A DNA stretch of 43,132 bases, taken from the NCBI RefSeq assembly GCF_002246015.1, contig NZ_NOLJ01000004.1, forward strand, positions 188,702-231,833. Direction: 5' to 3'. This document shows positions 32,283 through 41,444 of the stretch, in pieces. The DNA is from Nostoc sp. 'Peltigera membranacea cyanobiont' 210A. GTDB lineage: Bacteria > Cyanobacteriota > Cyanobacteriia > Cyanobacteriales > Nostocaceae. Both the position numbers and the translations under genes were made by a program. The notes beneath the pieces are model-generated. The model was not told the DNA's origin. It did no database searches and was given only the letters and a program-made list of their open reading frames with translations. Position 1 is the first letter of the stretch. Each line of letters begins with the position of its first letter.

Positions 32283-33779
32283 ATGACTAAATCTAAAGCA
32301 TTCCAACCACTAGATCGGATAGCGATCGCACTAATGTTACTGCTAAGTGTGCTGATTGGGTTAATCATCTTGCAAGGTGATGTGGTAACTGCTCGTGTCC
32401 GGGAATTTACTTGGCAAAATCAACAAATTGGGGCAGAAGATAATTCCTTCACCCTCACCTTCAGCCGCCCAATGGAAACAAAAAGCGTCGAGGATAACTT
32501 GAAAATCGAGCCACCCCTAGCAGGTAAATTCAGTTGGGCAGGGCGGCGGATGGTTTATACACTGGTGACACCAGCCCCTTATGGCACAAATTATAAAGTG
32601 CAGTTACAAGGAGCTAAAGATAAATTTGCGGAGCAAGAGGGCAAAAATCGGCTGATACAGGCCTTTACAGGTAGCTTCCGTACACGCGATCGCGTCATCC
32701 TTTACATCGGAACCGACAAAGAAGAACAGGGACGCTTAGTTCTTTACAACTTAACCCAAGAGCAAAAAAGGGTACTTACCCCCAAAGACCTGATAGTAAT
32801 CGACTTTGAGTCATTTCCTGATGGAGAGAAAATTTTATTTTCTGCTCGCGCTGCAAACAATCAAGACTTACTTTCAGCCCAACTGTATACAGTGACAACA
32901 GGTGTTTCTGCGAAATCTGGACAAAAAGCACAACCAGAAGGCAAAGTTGACCTGACTTTAGATAGTAAAGATTATCAAAACCTGAAATTTGACTTATCAC
33001 CTGATGGGCAAACTATTGTCATCCAGCGAGGAAATAAAACTAATCCTGGTGACTTTGGACTATGGTTTATGCCAGCAATCAGTGATGGTTCCGCAGAAAA
33101 ACCCACCCCGAAACGCCTAAAAAGCCAGCCGGGAGGAGACTTTATGGTGACACCAGATAGTAAAGCCGTAGCTGTTGCTCAAGGACAGGGAGCAGCGATT
33201 TTACCACTGCAAGGTGATGCCAGTAAACCTTTGGATTTTCTGCCGCAGTTTGGTTTGGTACAAGCTTTCTCCAAAGATGGCTCTCAAGCCGCGATGGTAA
33301 AGTTTAATACAGATTACACGCGGGATTTGTTTTTGGTGACAAACCAAGGTGTGCAGAAACAACTATTAAAAACAACAGGTTCAATTCTCAGTTGCCAATT
33401 TGACATCGCCTCACCCACCCTCTACTGCTTGCTAACACAGCTAGTATCCAAGGAACAATACATAGAGCAGCCCTATGTGGTGGCAATTGATTTGAAAACC
33501 GGGCAACAGAAACCATTGTTAGTACTGCCTCCTGCCCAACGGAATGTGCAAATGAGTTTATCTGCCGACGGTTTGGGCTTGTTATTTGACCAAGTAGTAC
33601 CGCAGACAAATCCCCCAGCATCATTACCCACAAACACTTTAAAAACTGATGATGGAGATACGATCGCTACCAGTAGCCTGTGGTTAATGCCTCTGTTGCC
33701 CATCGCTGATGCTACAACTGTTGAAATTAAACCAGAACAACTCCCCTTGGCCGGGTTTCATCCTCGATGGCTACCTTGA
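32283..33779 (+). CDS. Membrane-anchored protein with Ig-like domain and beta-propeller-like repeats
   Basis: The protein has 498 residues. An N-terminal hydrophobic anchor (IAIALMLLLSVLIGLIIL) would place the rest outside the cytoplasm. The next segment resembles an SbsA/Big_5-type Ig-like domain: NSFTLTFSRPMETKSVEDNL, MVYTLVTPAPYGTNYKVQLQ and AFTGSFRTRDRVI. The remainder has repeated WD40/TolB-like strands with PDGEKILFSAR, SPDGQTIVIQRG and SADGLGLLFDQV. The function is unknown. It directly follows the TIGR03943 gene (52 bp gap filled with heptamers) and is likely cotranscribed with it. Confidence 0.75.
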   Translation: MTKSKAFQPLDRIAIALMLLLSVLIGLIILQGDVVTARVREFTWQNQQIGAEDNSFTLTFSRPMETKSVEDNLKIEPPLAGKFSWAGRRMVYTLVTPAPYGTNYKVQLQGAKDKFAEQEGKNRLIQAFTGSFRTRDRVILYIGTDKEEQGRLVLYNLTQEQKRVLTPKDLIVIDFESFPDGEKILFSARAANNQDLLSAQLYTVTTGVSAKSGQKAQPEGKVDLTLDSKDYQNLKFDLSPDGQTIVIQRGNKTNPGDFGLWFMPAISDGSAEKPTPKRLKSQPGGDFMVTPDSKAVAVAQGQGAAILPLQGDASKPLDFLPQFGLVQAFSKDGSQAAMVKFNTDYTRDLFLVTNQGVQKQLLKTTGSILSCQFDIASPTLYCLLTQLVSKEQYIEQPYVVAIDLKTGQQKPLLVLPPAQRNVQMSLSADGLGLLFDQVVPQTNPPASLPTNTLKTDDGDTIATSSLWLMPLLPIADATTVEIKPEQLPLAGFHPRWLP

Positions 33780-33845
33780 GAGAATAATTGCTAAGTCGAT
33801 TTCGGAAGGTTAGTTAAGGTGTCGCCACCAAAAATCAAGTTGAAC

Positions 33846-34838
33846 CTAATGGAGTTCAGTTCCATCCTTACGGAGCAGATAGCGATCGCTAATCAACTTC
33901 AAGACTACTCTACCTATTTCTGGATGCATTTTCTCAATGACTGGTTGCACAATAACGCCTTCCATGATGCAGTCGGGACTGACTACACTATTGGCATTAT
34001 TGAACTGAGACACCGCTCCCCAAGTGTAAGCACCGATATAAAGCACAGGTACTCTTGGCAAAGCAAATTCCTCGCAAAAAGTCACAAAATCGCTGTAATT
34101 GAGAAAATAACTGCCGCGACGCACAGCAAATATAGCAATTCCAATGTTCCCATTATTCAAGCCATATTTTATATCTTGTACGCCGTAGATTTCTCCAAAA
34201 ATCTGAGTTCCTGGTGGAAGTTTTTGGAAAGCCTCGTTTTCGTTGTAAGCACGAATATAAACTAATTTTTTGTTGAATTCGCTGTTTTTCCAAAAGTAAT
34301 TATGGCTGCCAATTTTAGTTGTGCCATCAGCATCAACTAAGACAGTGAAGTTATTTCCGTGCAACTTCTCTGTTACAACAACTTCTTCACCTTCAATGAG
34401 GATATTTTTGTAACGTTTTAGGTTTTCTGGACTAGGGAATTTGTAATGTCCAATAAAACTCTCTACTTCCCCGCTCATTCCTTGAGGAATTGGATATTCG
34501 TACTTTGTTACACCAAAATACTCCGTGTAGTCGTCTCCAACATTTCCCGTAAAGTTTTTACCAACGGGAATAAGCAAACCCTCAGAAAAAATTCCGCGAA
34601 GTTTCGCAGCACGCAGTTTTTTTGAGTAGTAGTTACGAATACCAAACTCATCTAAAAAGTTTTCTGGAATAACACTATCAATAGGAAAGTAAAAAGCTAA
34701 ATCTCCAGGATTCAAGTTACCTTTGACTATAATTACCTGATACCCCATATCTTCAATAGAGGCAATATCTAGCCGATCGGCATTGGGATGAGGATTAATG
34801 CTATTGATTTTGACAACTTCAACTTTAAAAATACTCAT
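33846..34838 (-). CDS. RNA ligase, DRB0094/Rnl5 type
   Basis: The 330-residue protein matches the layout of the Deinococcus-type RNA ligase. An N-terminal OB-like domain (to about 140: FKVEVVKINSINPHPNADRL, YFPIDSVIPENFLDEFGI) precedes the nucleotidyltransferase domain. The ligase motifs are visible: K158-L-H-G-N-N (motif I, AMP-lysine), FGEIYGV with E216 (motif III/IIIa region), E293-GVIVQP (motif IV) and VVLKLISDRY with K314 (motif V). The enzyme would join RNA 3'-OH and 5'-phosphate ends, for example to repair nicked RNA on a DNA bridge. It stands alone. No kinase, phosphatase or tRNA toxin is adjacent. It converges with the Ig-like gene. Confidence 0.9.
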   Translation of the reverse strand: MSIFKVEVVKINSINPHPNADRLDIASIEDMGYQVIIVKGNLNPGDLAFYFPIDSVIPENFLDEFGIRNYYSKKLRAAKLRGIFSEGLLIPVGKNFTGNVGDDYTEYFGVTKYEYPIPQGMSGEVESFIGHYKFPSPENLKRYKNILIEGEEVVVTEKLHGNNFTVLVDADGTTKIGSHNYFWKNSEFNKKLVYIRAYNENEAFQKLPPGTQIFGEIYGVQDIKYGLNNGNIGIAIFAVRRGSYFLNYSDFVTFCEEFALPRVPVLYIGAYTWGAVSQFNNANSVVSPDCIMEGVIVQPVIEKMHPEIGRVVLKLISDRYLLRKDGTELH

Positions 34839-34970
34839 AGCTCATCTCTTTTCAAAAAAATCTATTTTAGAAAAACTCTAAATTTATTACAAAGTATGTG
34901 CGCGTAGCTAGCCGTGCATACTTTTCAAATTAAAGCTGAAACCTTTGAAAACCTAAACTTTGACTGTTTT

Positions 34971-35072
34971 GTAGTAGTGTGGCAAGGCTAAAATAGTTTT
35001 TGAAGCTAAAGGCTCATAGTCGTCTTTAGCTTCAAAAATAAAGCATAAATATAATGTCTTGCCACGCTACTA
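34971..35072. mobile_element. MITE-like element, copy 2, with internal hairpin
   Basis: The left end GTAGTAGTGTGGCAAGGCTA and the right end (reverse-complemented CTAGTAGCGTGGCAAGACAT) are inverted repeats. An internal perfect stem TGAAGCTAAAG / CTTTAGCTTCA sits between. It is related to the element at 5622-5731 by its left end. Confidence 0.6.
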
Positions 35073-35133
35073 GGGTGCATTAGGCTGGGTCTTTGGGTTT
35101 AATTAAGTAATCAAGCAAACCTGATATTACGAA

Positions 35134-35925
35134 TTATAAATTAGTAATTATTTGTTGATAATTTATCCAAGCTTCCCAAAAAATATAAATTGATAGTATT
35201 CCTAAGAAGATGCGAAGTACTAAGCTCACAGTAGAATCTGGTAGTTTTGGCAATGTGCGAGTACTCATTTGAACGCCTAAAAGACCGCCACATCCCAAAA
35301 CCATACCTTGAGTAAACAGAATATTTCCTTCTAATGTATGTCCTGTGCAGGCAGCTAAACCAGTAATGACAATCACACCCAAACTAGTCTGAATTGCTAC
35401 TTTAATTTCTTCTCCCAGTAATAACATTTGCAGCGGAACCATAATCGTACCGCCACCTAAGCCGAATAAACCTGCTAAAATTCCTGCTGCTCCCCCGGTT
35501 CCAATTTTAGAAACTAATGGGTTGAATATTGGGGCTATATCCTCTTTTTCCTGGAAGGACAGTTGCTTGCGAAGCTCAATCAGATAGATGTTAGCAAGTA
35601 GTATGATGCCAAATGTAAATAGTATTATATAAGATGGAATTTTATTGGCAAAATATACACCTATTCCAGTAGTTAGAAAAGCTGGGATTCCTAAATAAAT
35701 TACTCGTTTAAAGTCAAAGTAGCCCATCCACCAATTTTGCAAACTTCCAGAAATTGAAGTAATTACAATAGCAAGGCTACTAGTAGCGATCGCCTGAACG
35801 GGAGTATAACCTAGTGTGACTAAAAGAGGAATTGTGATAATGCCGCCACCTATTCCTAAAAGTCCAGCTATGACTCCAGATATTAAACCTCCACTCCCTA
35901 AAATCAACCAACTAAAATCAATCAT
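35134..35925 (-). CDS. TauE/SafE-family sulfite or organosulfonate exporter
   Basis: This 263-residue membrane protein has two repeated halves typical of the family: GGLISGVIAGLLGIGGGIIT near the N-terminus and GGAAGILAGLFGLGGGTIMV in the middle. About eight hydrophobic segments are seen. It is the last gene of a minus-strand group with a sulfite oxidase-like enzyme (36 bp upstream) and a cysteine-desulfurase-like enzyme. Export of sulfite or sulfate is therefore a reasonable inference. The substrate is not shown by the sequence. Confidence 0.88.
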   Translation of the reverse strand: MIDFSWLILGSGGLISGVIAGLLGIGGGIITIPLLVTLGYTPVQAIATSSLAIVITSISGSLQNWWMGYFDFKRVIYLGIPAFLTTGIGVYFANKIPSYIILFTFGIILLANIYLIELRKQLSFQEKEDIAPIFNPLVSKIGTGGAAGILAGLFGLGGGTIMVPLQMLLLGEEIKVAIQTSLGVIVITGLAACTGHTLEGNILFTQGMVLGCGGLLGVQMSTRTLPKLPDSTVSLVLRIFLGILSIYIFWEAWINYQQIITNL

Positions 35926-35960
35926 AAATAATTCTTTTTCTAAAGACTGACTTAGTGTGA

Positions 35961-37247
35961 TTAACCTTGTACTGTCACCGGATGGCTAACAACACCTCCG
36001 TAAAGCAATCCAGAGTCATTCCACGGAACTGTACTCGGTTGTGTATTACCTAAATTGTCAGTAGCACGAGCCTGGAGAAAATATTCCCCAGGAAGTGGGT
36101 TCCATTCAATGTCCCAGCGTACCCACGCAAATGGAAAATTTGGTTCTCTCAGTCGTGCAAATTGCCAAGTTTTACCACCATCTAGACTGACTTCCACACG
36201 AATAATTTTTCCTTTCCCAGACCAAGAACGTCCACGTAGTAAGTGGGTTTTAGCCGAAAGCGTAGCTGGCCAAGCCAACTCAAAAGCGCTCTTAACATTT
36301 TGGTAGGTAATCAGCTTACCTTTATATGGTGCGATCGCTGGGTAGTCTGTACCAACTAGCACCATCTGCTCCGTCACCCACTGGGTATATATCGGTGTTT
36401 CAGAAACCTCAATCCGTTCAATCCATTTAACGTTGGCGTTTCCTCCCCAACCAGGGAATAAGACACGGCACGGCTGACCATGATCTGGAGGTAATGGTTC
36501 TCCGTTCATGGCGTAGACGACGAGCGAGTTATCTGCTAATGCTTTGCTAATTGGAACTACACTGCTGAACTTGGATTTATTTGTCTCCTTTGAGTCCAAC
36601 GAATCCACATCTGCACCCTCAACGAGTACATCTTTTGCTGTGGATTTCAATCCAGCTCGTTCTAATAACATACCAAGTGGTACACCAGTCCACTCAGCCA
36701 CACCAATAGCCCCAAGTCTCCAAAGTGTTCCAGGGAGTGGTGTGTTGTAAGCTTCTTCAAAGAAGCGCCGACCGTTAGCAGCACACTCAATAGCGCAAGT
36801 GACTGAGATGGATGGCATGGCGATGATTTCATGGTAAGTAAATTCGCAAGGTGCAGAAACGCCAGTTCCATGAATTTGCAAACGCCATGTAGATGGGTCA
36901 AACGGGGGAGGTGCGCTGCGGTTGTGAACATAGAACCAATCATTTGGTACTAAATAGCCACGCCCATACATCGCTTCCCAGTTCATCTCTAATGTGCCTT
37001 TGCTATGAGAGATGTACCCTGGTGGTAATGGCTTAAGTATTTTGCTGCCTTTAGTTTTAATAGCTGTCTGACTGTGAGCAGGCGCAGGTTTAGCTAACCC
37101 CGCGATGGCTGTTGCGCCAACCATAGTGGCTAGTATTTTCAGAAAGCGCTGGCGCGAAATACCCACATCTGTACTTTTTTGCCAAATGCACTGTTCAACC
37201 CGTGCCTTTAGATAATCCTCCTGGTCAAAGAGGTTTTCATCGCTCAA
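35961..37247 (-). CDS. Sulfite oxidase-like molybdopterin enzyme
   Basis: The 428-residue protein belongs to the sulfite oxidase family. The molybdopterin domain has WFYVHNRSAPPPFDPSTWRL and E154-C155-AANGRRFF, with C155 as the molybdenum ligand, then GAIGVAEWTGVPLGMLLERA and HGQPCRVLFPGWGGNANVKW. A C-terminal Mo-co dimerisation domain includes VSLDGGKTWQFARLREP and WNPLPGEYFLQARATDNLGN. No heme domain is present. The N-terminal motif S31-RQRFLK37 is followed by a hydrophobic stretch and resembles a Tat signal, but the second Arg is Gln. It would oxidise sulfite to sulfate in the periplasm. It lies between the class V aminotransferase and the exporter genes. Confidence 0.9.
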   Translation of the reverse strand: MSDENLFDQEDYLKARVEQCIWQKSTDVGISRQRFLKILATMVGATAIAGLAKPAPAHSQTAIKTKGSKILKPLPPGYISHSKGTLEMNWEAMYGRGYLVPNDWFYVHNRSAPPPFDPSTWRLQIHGTGVSAPCEFTYHEIIAMPSISVTCAIECAANGRRFFEEAYNTPLPGTLWRLGAIGVAEWTGVPLGMLLERAGLKSTAKDVLVEGADVDSLDSKETNKSKFSSVVPISKALADNSLVVYAMNGEPLPPDHGQPCRVLFPGWGGNANVKWIERIEVSETPIYTQWVTEQMVLVGTDYPAIAPYKGKLITYQNVKSAFELAWPATLSAKTHLLRGRSWSGKGKIIRVEVSLDGGKTWQFARLREPNFPFAWVRWDIEWNPLPGEYFLQARATDNLGNTQPSTVPWNDSGLLYGGVVSHPVTVQG

Positions 37248-37306
37248 GCTATTACCCCCTTTTAATTCGTAATTCGTAATTAAGAAACAGAGAATGAATG
37301 AGTAGG

Positions 37307-37337
37307 GGAGAAGTTGCAGTAAGTCTTTCCCCTCTGC
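37307..37337. repeat. 31-bp exact repeat, copy 1
   Basis: The sequence from GGAGAAGTTGCAGTAAGTCT to CCTCTGC is identical, in inverted orientation, to 43016-43046. It lies between the aminotransferase and sulfite oxidase genes, beside AATTCGT heptamers (37265-37280). Confidence 0.75.
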
Positions 37338-37367
37338 ACCTCTGCTTCTTCCAATGCCCTGAAAAAA

Positions 37368-38822
37368 CTAGCTGTTTATCGCTGTCCAAACACCAGTTAT
37401 CTGATCTTGTGTATAGTTGGGCAAATAGTGAGCCAATCCGTTTTTAGCTATTTGAGCGATCGCATTTATAAAGCGATCGCAATCTTCTAATGTATTATAT
37501 ACAGCAAAGCTGGCTCGGATAATACTAGGAATATTACGTGTAATTCCTCTATCTACTTCCTCAGCAATCTCACAGTCTTGCTCGTCTGAAACATTCTTGA
37601 GTTTGCGAATATATTCATAAGTGCAGAAAGCCCCAGCCCGAACGCCAATGCCATATTCTTGTGCCAGAATCTCTGCTACTAAGCGTCCGTCAAATCCATC
37701 AATATCAAAGGGAATAACATGGGCTAAGTTATCTCCGGGAATATGTATTTTGACACCAGAAATCAGCCCAAGCCGTGTATACGTAAATTCAACTAGAGAG
37801 TGTTCATACTGAGCAATGCGATCGCGCCCTACTGTTTCGATAATTTCAATCGCCTTGGCAATGGCGATCGCACCCATTGCGTTTGGTGTTCCGGGGTCAT
37901 GGGCCCGTTCTGTATAAAAACGCTTGATCTCTAGGTTTCTCGTGATATAAGGCAGGTTTCCACCCCCAATTTGATAAGGGTAGGAACTATCAAAAAATTC
38001 CTTTGGCCCTAGCAAAACCCCGGTTCCATAAGGGGCGTACATCTTATGTCCAGAGAAAGCCACAAAATCTAAATGACATGGGTCATCATCAGCACGCATA
38101 TCAACTCGTTCATGCTGAATCAACTGACACACGTCGGCAAATATCTTCGCACCATACCGATGTGCTAAAGCTGCAATTTCGTAAATTGGGGGTCTGTAAC
38201 CTGTAATTGTTGAAGCACCTGTAATAGTTACTAACTTAATTTGCTCGGCTTCGGGGAGATTTTGGTGTGCTTTGAAAATATCTTCAATTTCTGCGACATT
38301 TACACTTCCATCCGGCTGGGTTCTGTACTGCACAACTTCGTCTCTAGTAACCCAAGGCAGAAGGTTAGATGAATGCTCAATATCAGAAACTAAGATTTTC
38401 CCAGGTTTTTTTGCCCAAAGTGTGGCAGCTCCATTAATTGCTTCTGTTGTATTCTTCGCAAAGATTACATAGTTGTCTAAAGATGACCCCACAAAGTCGC
38501 GAATAATGTTCCGACTAGCGTCATATTCTCGTGTAGTGATGACGGACTTTTGCCCAGAACCTCGATGTACGCTGCCATAGGTATCAAGCATTTCGTCCAC
38601 ATACTGCTTGAGGGTTGCAAAGGGTGTGGTTGTAGCTCCATTATCCAAGTTGACGTACTTGACATAGTTTCCGTTAAGAGTTTTCACCTTGAAAGATAGA
38701 GACTCATCTGTAAATAACGGTCTGATTTCTTTGTCCCAAAAGCTGTCACAATTTTCTACAAGCAGCGGTAATTTAGCAGTCTCTTGCTTGATATTTGCGC
38801 CTATTGCAAGTATATCAGTCAT
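37368..38822 (-). CDS. Class V aminotransferase, cysteine desulfurase (SufS/CsdA) like
   Basis: This PLP enzyme has 484 residues from ATG 38822; a GTG 9 bp upstream is the alternative. NLDNGATTTP and SVHRGSGQKSVITTREYDAS open the fold. The catalytic features are H150 in DIEHSSNLLPW, D230 and Q233 in FADVCQLIQHERVDM, K260 in SGHKMYAPYGTG (the PLP Schiff base), and a late Cys400 in RAGAFCTYEYI at the place of the active Cys of group II desulfurases. It is longer than SufS by about 70 residues, with an N-terminal extension. It lies upstream of a sulfite oxidase-like gene and a sulfite-type exporter. Release of sulfite from a sulfinate is possible but unproven. Confidence 0.85.
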   Translation of the reverse strand: MTDILAIGANIKQETAKLPLLVENCDSFWDKEIRPLFTDESLSFKVKTLNGNYVKYVNLDNGATTTPFATLKQYVDEMLDTYGSVHRGSGQKSVITTREYDASRNIIRDFVGSSLDNYVIFAKNTTEAINGAATLWAKKPGKILVSDIEHSSNLLPWVTRDEVVQYRTQPDGSVNVAEIEDIFKAHQNLPEAEQIKLVTITGASTITGYRPPIYEIAALAHRYGAKIFADVCQLIQHERVDMRADDDPCHLDFVAFSGHKMYAPYGTGVLLGPKEFFDSSYPYQIGGGNLPYITRNLEIKRFYTERAHDPGTPNAMGAIAIAKAIEIIETVGRDRIAQYEHSLVEFTYTRLGLISGVKIHIPGDNLAHVIPFDIDGFDGRLVAEILAQEYGIGVRAGAFCTYEYIRKLKNVSDEQDCEIAEEVDRGITRNIPSIIRASFAVYNTLEDCDRFINAIAQIAKNGLAHYLPNYTQDQITGVWTAINS

Positions 38823-39837
38823 CTTTAGCACCCCGATTTTAAATTTTGATTTTTTGGAAAAAGCCTAACTGCCGCAGCACTTTATTTCGCGCTACAACCA
38901 GATTAATTACCAGTAACTATGGTCTTTATAATTACTTTATTTCTAGTAGAAAACGCGGTCATTACAATTATTCTTTAATAAAATAATTAAAATTGATATC
39001 CGTAACAATGCTTAAATCTAGTATTTTTATTGTAAATTAACATACAGTGTAAATAAAATTACTAAGTAATAAAGTATACTTTAAACGATTTTATTCCAGT
39101 CATTAAACAAACTTGACGTATTGAAGATAAGTCGATCGAAAAGCTTATAACCAATAAAACCTGCAATTGCTTACTGGCAATATATTTATCGAGAAAAAAG
39201 CCCTGACTAAGTTGAGATTACTCTTTAAAAAAGTTTTATATTTTACTTAGGCCACTTGTTACATCTTTATTAAGACTTTATAAGTATTTACTCGCATGGT
39301 TCGGGATCTCTTAACATTGCAGTTATAGTGGAAGCTCTTAGTTGTTTGCTGACATTAAATAGCGATCGCTTAGGATGAGAGAATTATCATTGAAGAGTAG
39401 ATACTTGTACGGATATCTATATTTAAGTACTCAATAAGGCATTACAAAATGTATTTCAGGAGACAATCATAATTTATTTCTTAAGACAGATGCGATTTTA
39501 AAAAATAAAGTATAATCTGAGGCAGTTTTTTCATATAAAAAACTTCATCAGCCAGCCAATACAGTTTAATTTTTAATGTATCGGGTTTCTCCTCTCTCTC
39601 GCTTATCCTCAAAGGCGGCCAGAGTTACCCTTCCACCTCTTCTTGACGGGGCAGAGCATCATAGTGTTATAACGGCATCAGTCTAGATACAAAATGGGGA
39701 ACACCAATTGATGATTAATTGCTGGTGCTTGGAGAGAGTTAAACTTAGCTTCTAGAGCAAACCCTGATTAGACACAGTTGATAAGCAATGCTAATGCCAG
39801 CGCTGCTGAATATTTTTAAGCAGGTGAGTCGAGAGTG
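38823..39837. other. Long AT-rich intergenic region
   Basis: About 1 kb between divergent genes. It is AT-rich and has one HIP1 site near 39364. A GC-richer patch at about 39595-39660 (CTCTCTCGCTTATCCTCAAA, then GCGGCCAGAGTTACCC) stands out but has no clear hairpin. I see no gene. Confidence 0.5.
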
Positions 39838-41373
39838 ATGAATGAAGCTGACACCTCAAACAAGGGGGCTGTGATGGAATCCCTAAATTCTGCTAATTCG
39901 CCACAATCAGAACAGGCGAGTTGTCCCTTTTACTCAGTTGTGCCTAATGACAATATGACAGTTAAAAAACTGCCACTCCTCATGCCAGCTGAAGATACAC
40001 AATTTTTACAAGATACTCAAGATACTACCCAGCAGGACTGGGTTGCAGAGCCTGAAAGCGGCAAACAAGCACTTATTGACTCGGAATTTCAGAACCTGCT
40101 GGCATTGAACGAAGAATTACGTGCGGCTAACAATAATTTGTATGCACAAGTGGAGCAGCTAAAAGACAACCTAGCTGAGTCAGAAAAGGTTTTGCAGTGG
40201 CAGAAAACGCGTTCTAGCGTTAGTGAGTCGATGCTCAACCAACACACTCAGGAATTAGCGGCGGCTCAAGAACAGATAAAATCTTTATTTCAACAATTAG
40301 AAACTGCCGTACAAACTGTTCAACGTCAGGAAATTTTCACTGATACTTATAAAGCACAGCTACAAATTAGCCAACAACGCCTGGCCCAGTTAGAGCGAGA
40401 ATGTACGTTGCTACACACTAATAACAACGAACAATCTCAGCAGTTATTGCAGTCAGAAAATGTTTGTCGGGAGTTACGTACAAGACTGATGCGACAACAA
40501 CGCCAGACGCTGCAATTCAAAGCAGCTTTGGAAAAATGTCTAGATACATCGGTTCCTAGCTATGACTCCTTAGAGGATGCTGCAAAACATCCTAAAGACA
40601 TAACTAGTAGCCAAGGAAGATTTTCTAGAAAAGCTCGGTCTTTGTTTCCTAATGCACAGCCAATTCAACCTTGGTCAGCAGAAGAAGAATCCTTAAGTAA
40701 CGATCTTGATAATTCTTGGGGTGAACCTTCAGCACCAATCCCATTCCAAAGAAATGAAGCCTTTGCAACGCCGCCATCATCTCCTTGGAACTGGACAGTT
40801 AAGAAAGACACGCCAACACCAACACAACCCGCCCCATCTCCAGAAGTTGATGATTCTCCAGATACAACTGAAGCGGTTTCACCTTCGGGTTCATCAAATT
40901 TAGATCAGCAATTAGATAGTCTAATCCAAATGTTTTTCACCTCCCAGCCTGCATCGACATCACCACCAGCTACTGCGAAAACGGATGTTAGTGATGCCCC
41001 GATTTGGGAGACTTTAGCAACAATTTTAGAAGACGATAAGGAACTAGAAAATCCACAGGAGGAGCAGTTGGAAGCAGAAATTAATCCTCCTGCAACTACC
41101 TCTACTTCTTGGACGACGGATTCTGTGCTTTCACCAGCCAATAACTTGCTGGTTTCCTCCACTCCATCTCACACCGAAACGCCTGTTGGAGAAACTGAAG
41201 ACTACTGGTCAGAAGTTTCACAATTGTCAGCAAGTGATTTGTCCTCAGAGTTATTAGGTGATAACACCAATGATGACAATTCACCTTCACCAGTAGTTTA
41301 TCCCCAGCGTCCACCCAAGGGGCGTAAGTCATTGGCATCTGTAGAACTGCCGAATTTTCGCCCCAAGAGTTAG
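39838..41373 (+). CDS. Coiled-coil protein with long disordered tail, hypothetical
   Basis: The start is ATG 39838, with a GTG just before it. The 511-residue soluble protein has a long coiled coil at about 82-235: LLALNEELRAANNNLYAQVE, ELAAAQEQIKSLFQQLETAV, AQLQISQQRLAQLERECTLL and RLMRQQRQTLQFKAALEKCL. After that comes a Ser/Pro/Thr-rich, acidic region that is probably disordered to the end, with a basic closing segment PQRPPKGRKSLASVELPNFR. No catalytic motif is visible. A scaffold-like role is possible but not shown. I do not recognise the family beyond cyanobacterial hypotheticals. Confidence 0.75.
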   Translation: MNEADTSNKGAVMESLNSANSPQSEQASCPFYSVVPNDNMTVKKLPLLMPAEDTQFLQDTQDTTQQDWVAEPESGKQALIDSEFQNLLALNEELRAANNNLYAQVEQLKDNLAESEKVLQWQKTRSSVSESMLNQHTQELAAAQEQIKSLFQQLETAVQTVQRQEIFTDTYKAQLQISQQRLAQLERECTLLHTNNNEQSQQLLQSENVCRELRTRLMRQQRQTLQFKAALEKCLDTSVPSYDSLEDAAKHPKDITSSQGRFSRKARSLFPNAQPIQPWSAEEESLSNDLDNSWGEPSAPIPFQRNEAFATPPSSPWNWTVKKDTPTPTQPAPSPEVDDSPDTTEAVSPSGSSNLDQQLDSLIQMFFTSQPASTSPPATAKTDVSDAPIWETLATILEDDKELENPQEEQLEAEINPPATTSTSWTTDSVLSPANNLLVSSTPSHTETPVGETEDYWSEVSQLSASDLSSELLGDNTNDDNSPSPVVYPQRPPKGRKSLASVELPNFRPKS

Positions 41374-41444
41374 TCATTTGTCATTTGTCCTTTGTCCTTT
41401 GTCTAAATACTAATGACTAATGACCAATGACCAATGACTAATGA
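41374..41444. repeat. Heptamer repeats in both orientations
   Basis: TTTGTCA/TTTGTCC units on the left and AATGACT/AATGACC units on the right lie between two convergent genes and can pair with one another. The unit matches the arrays at 31400-31463 and 32241-32282. Confidence 0.7.

Noticed and set aside
33819..34265. 148-codon plus-strand frame
   Set aside because: It is the antisense of the RNA ligase gene, whose motifs are clear.
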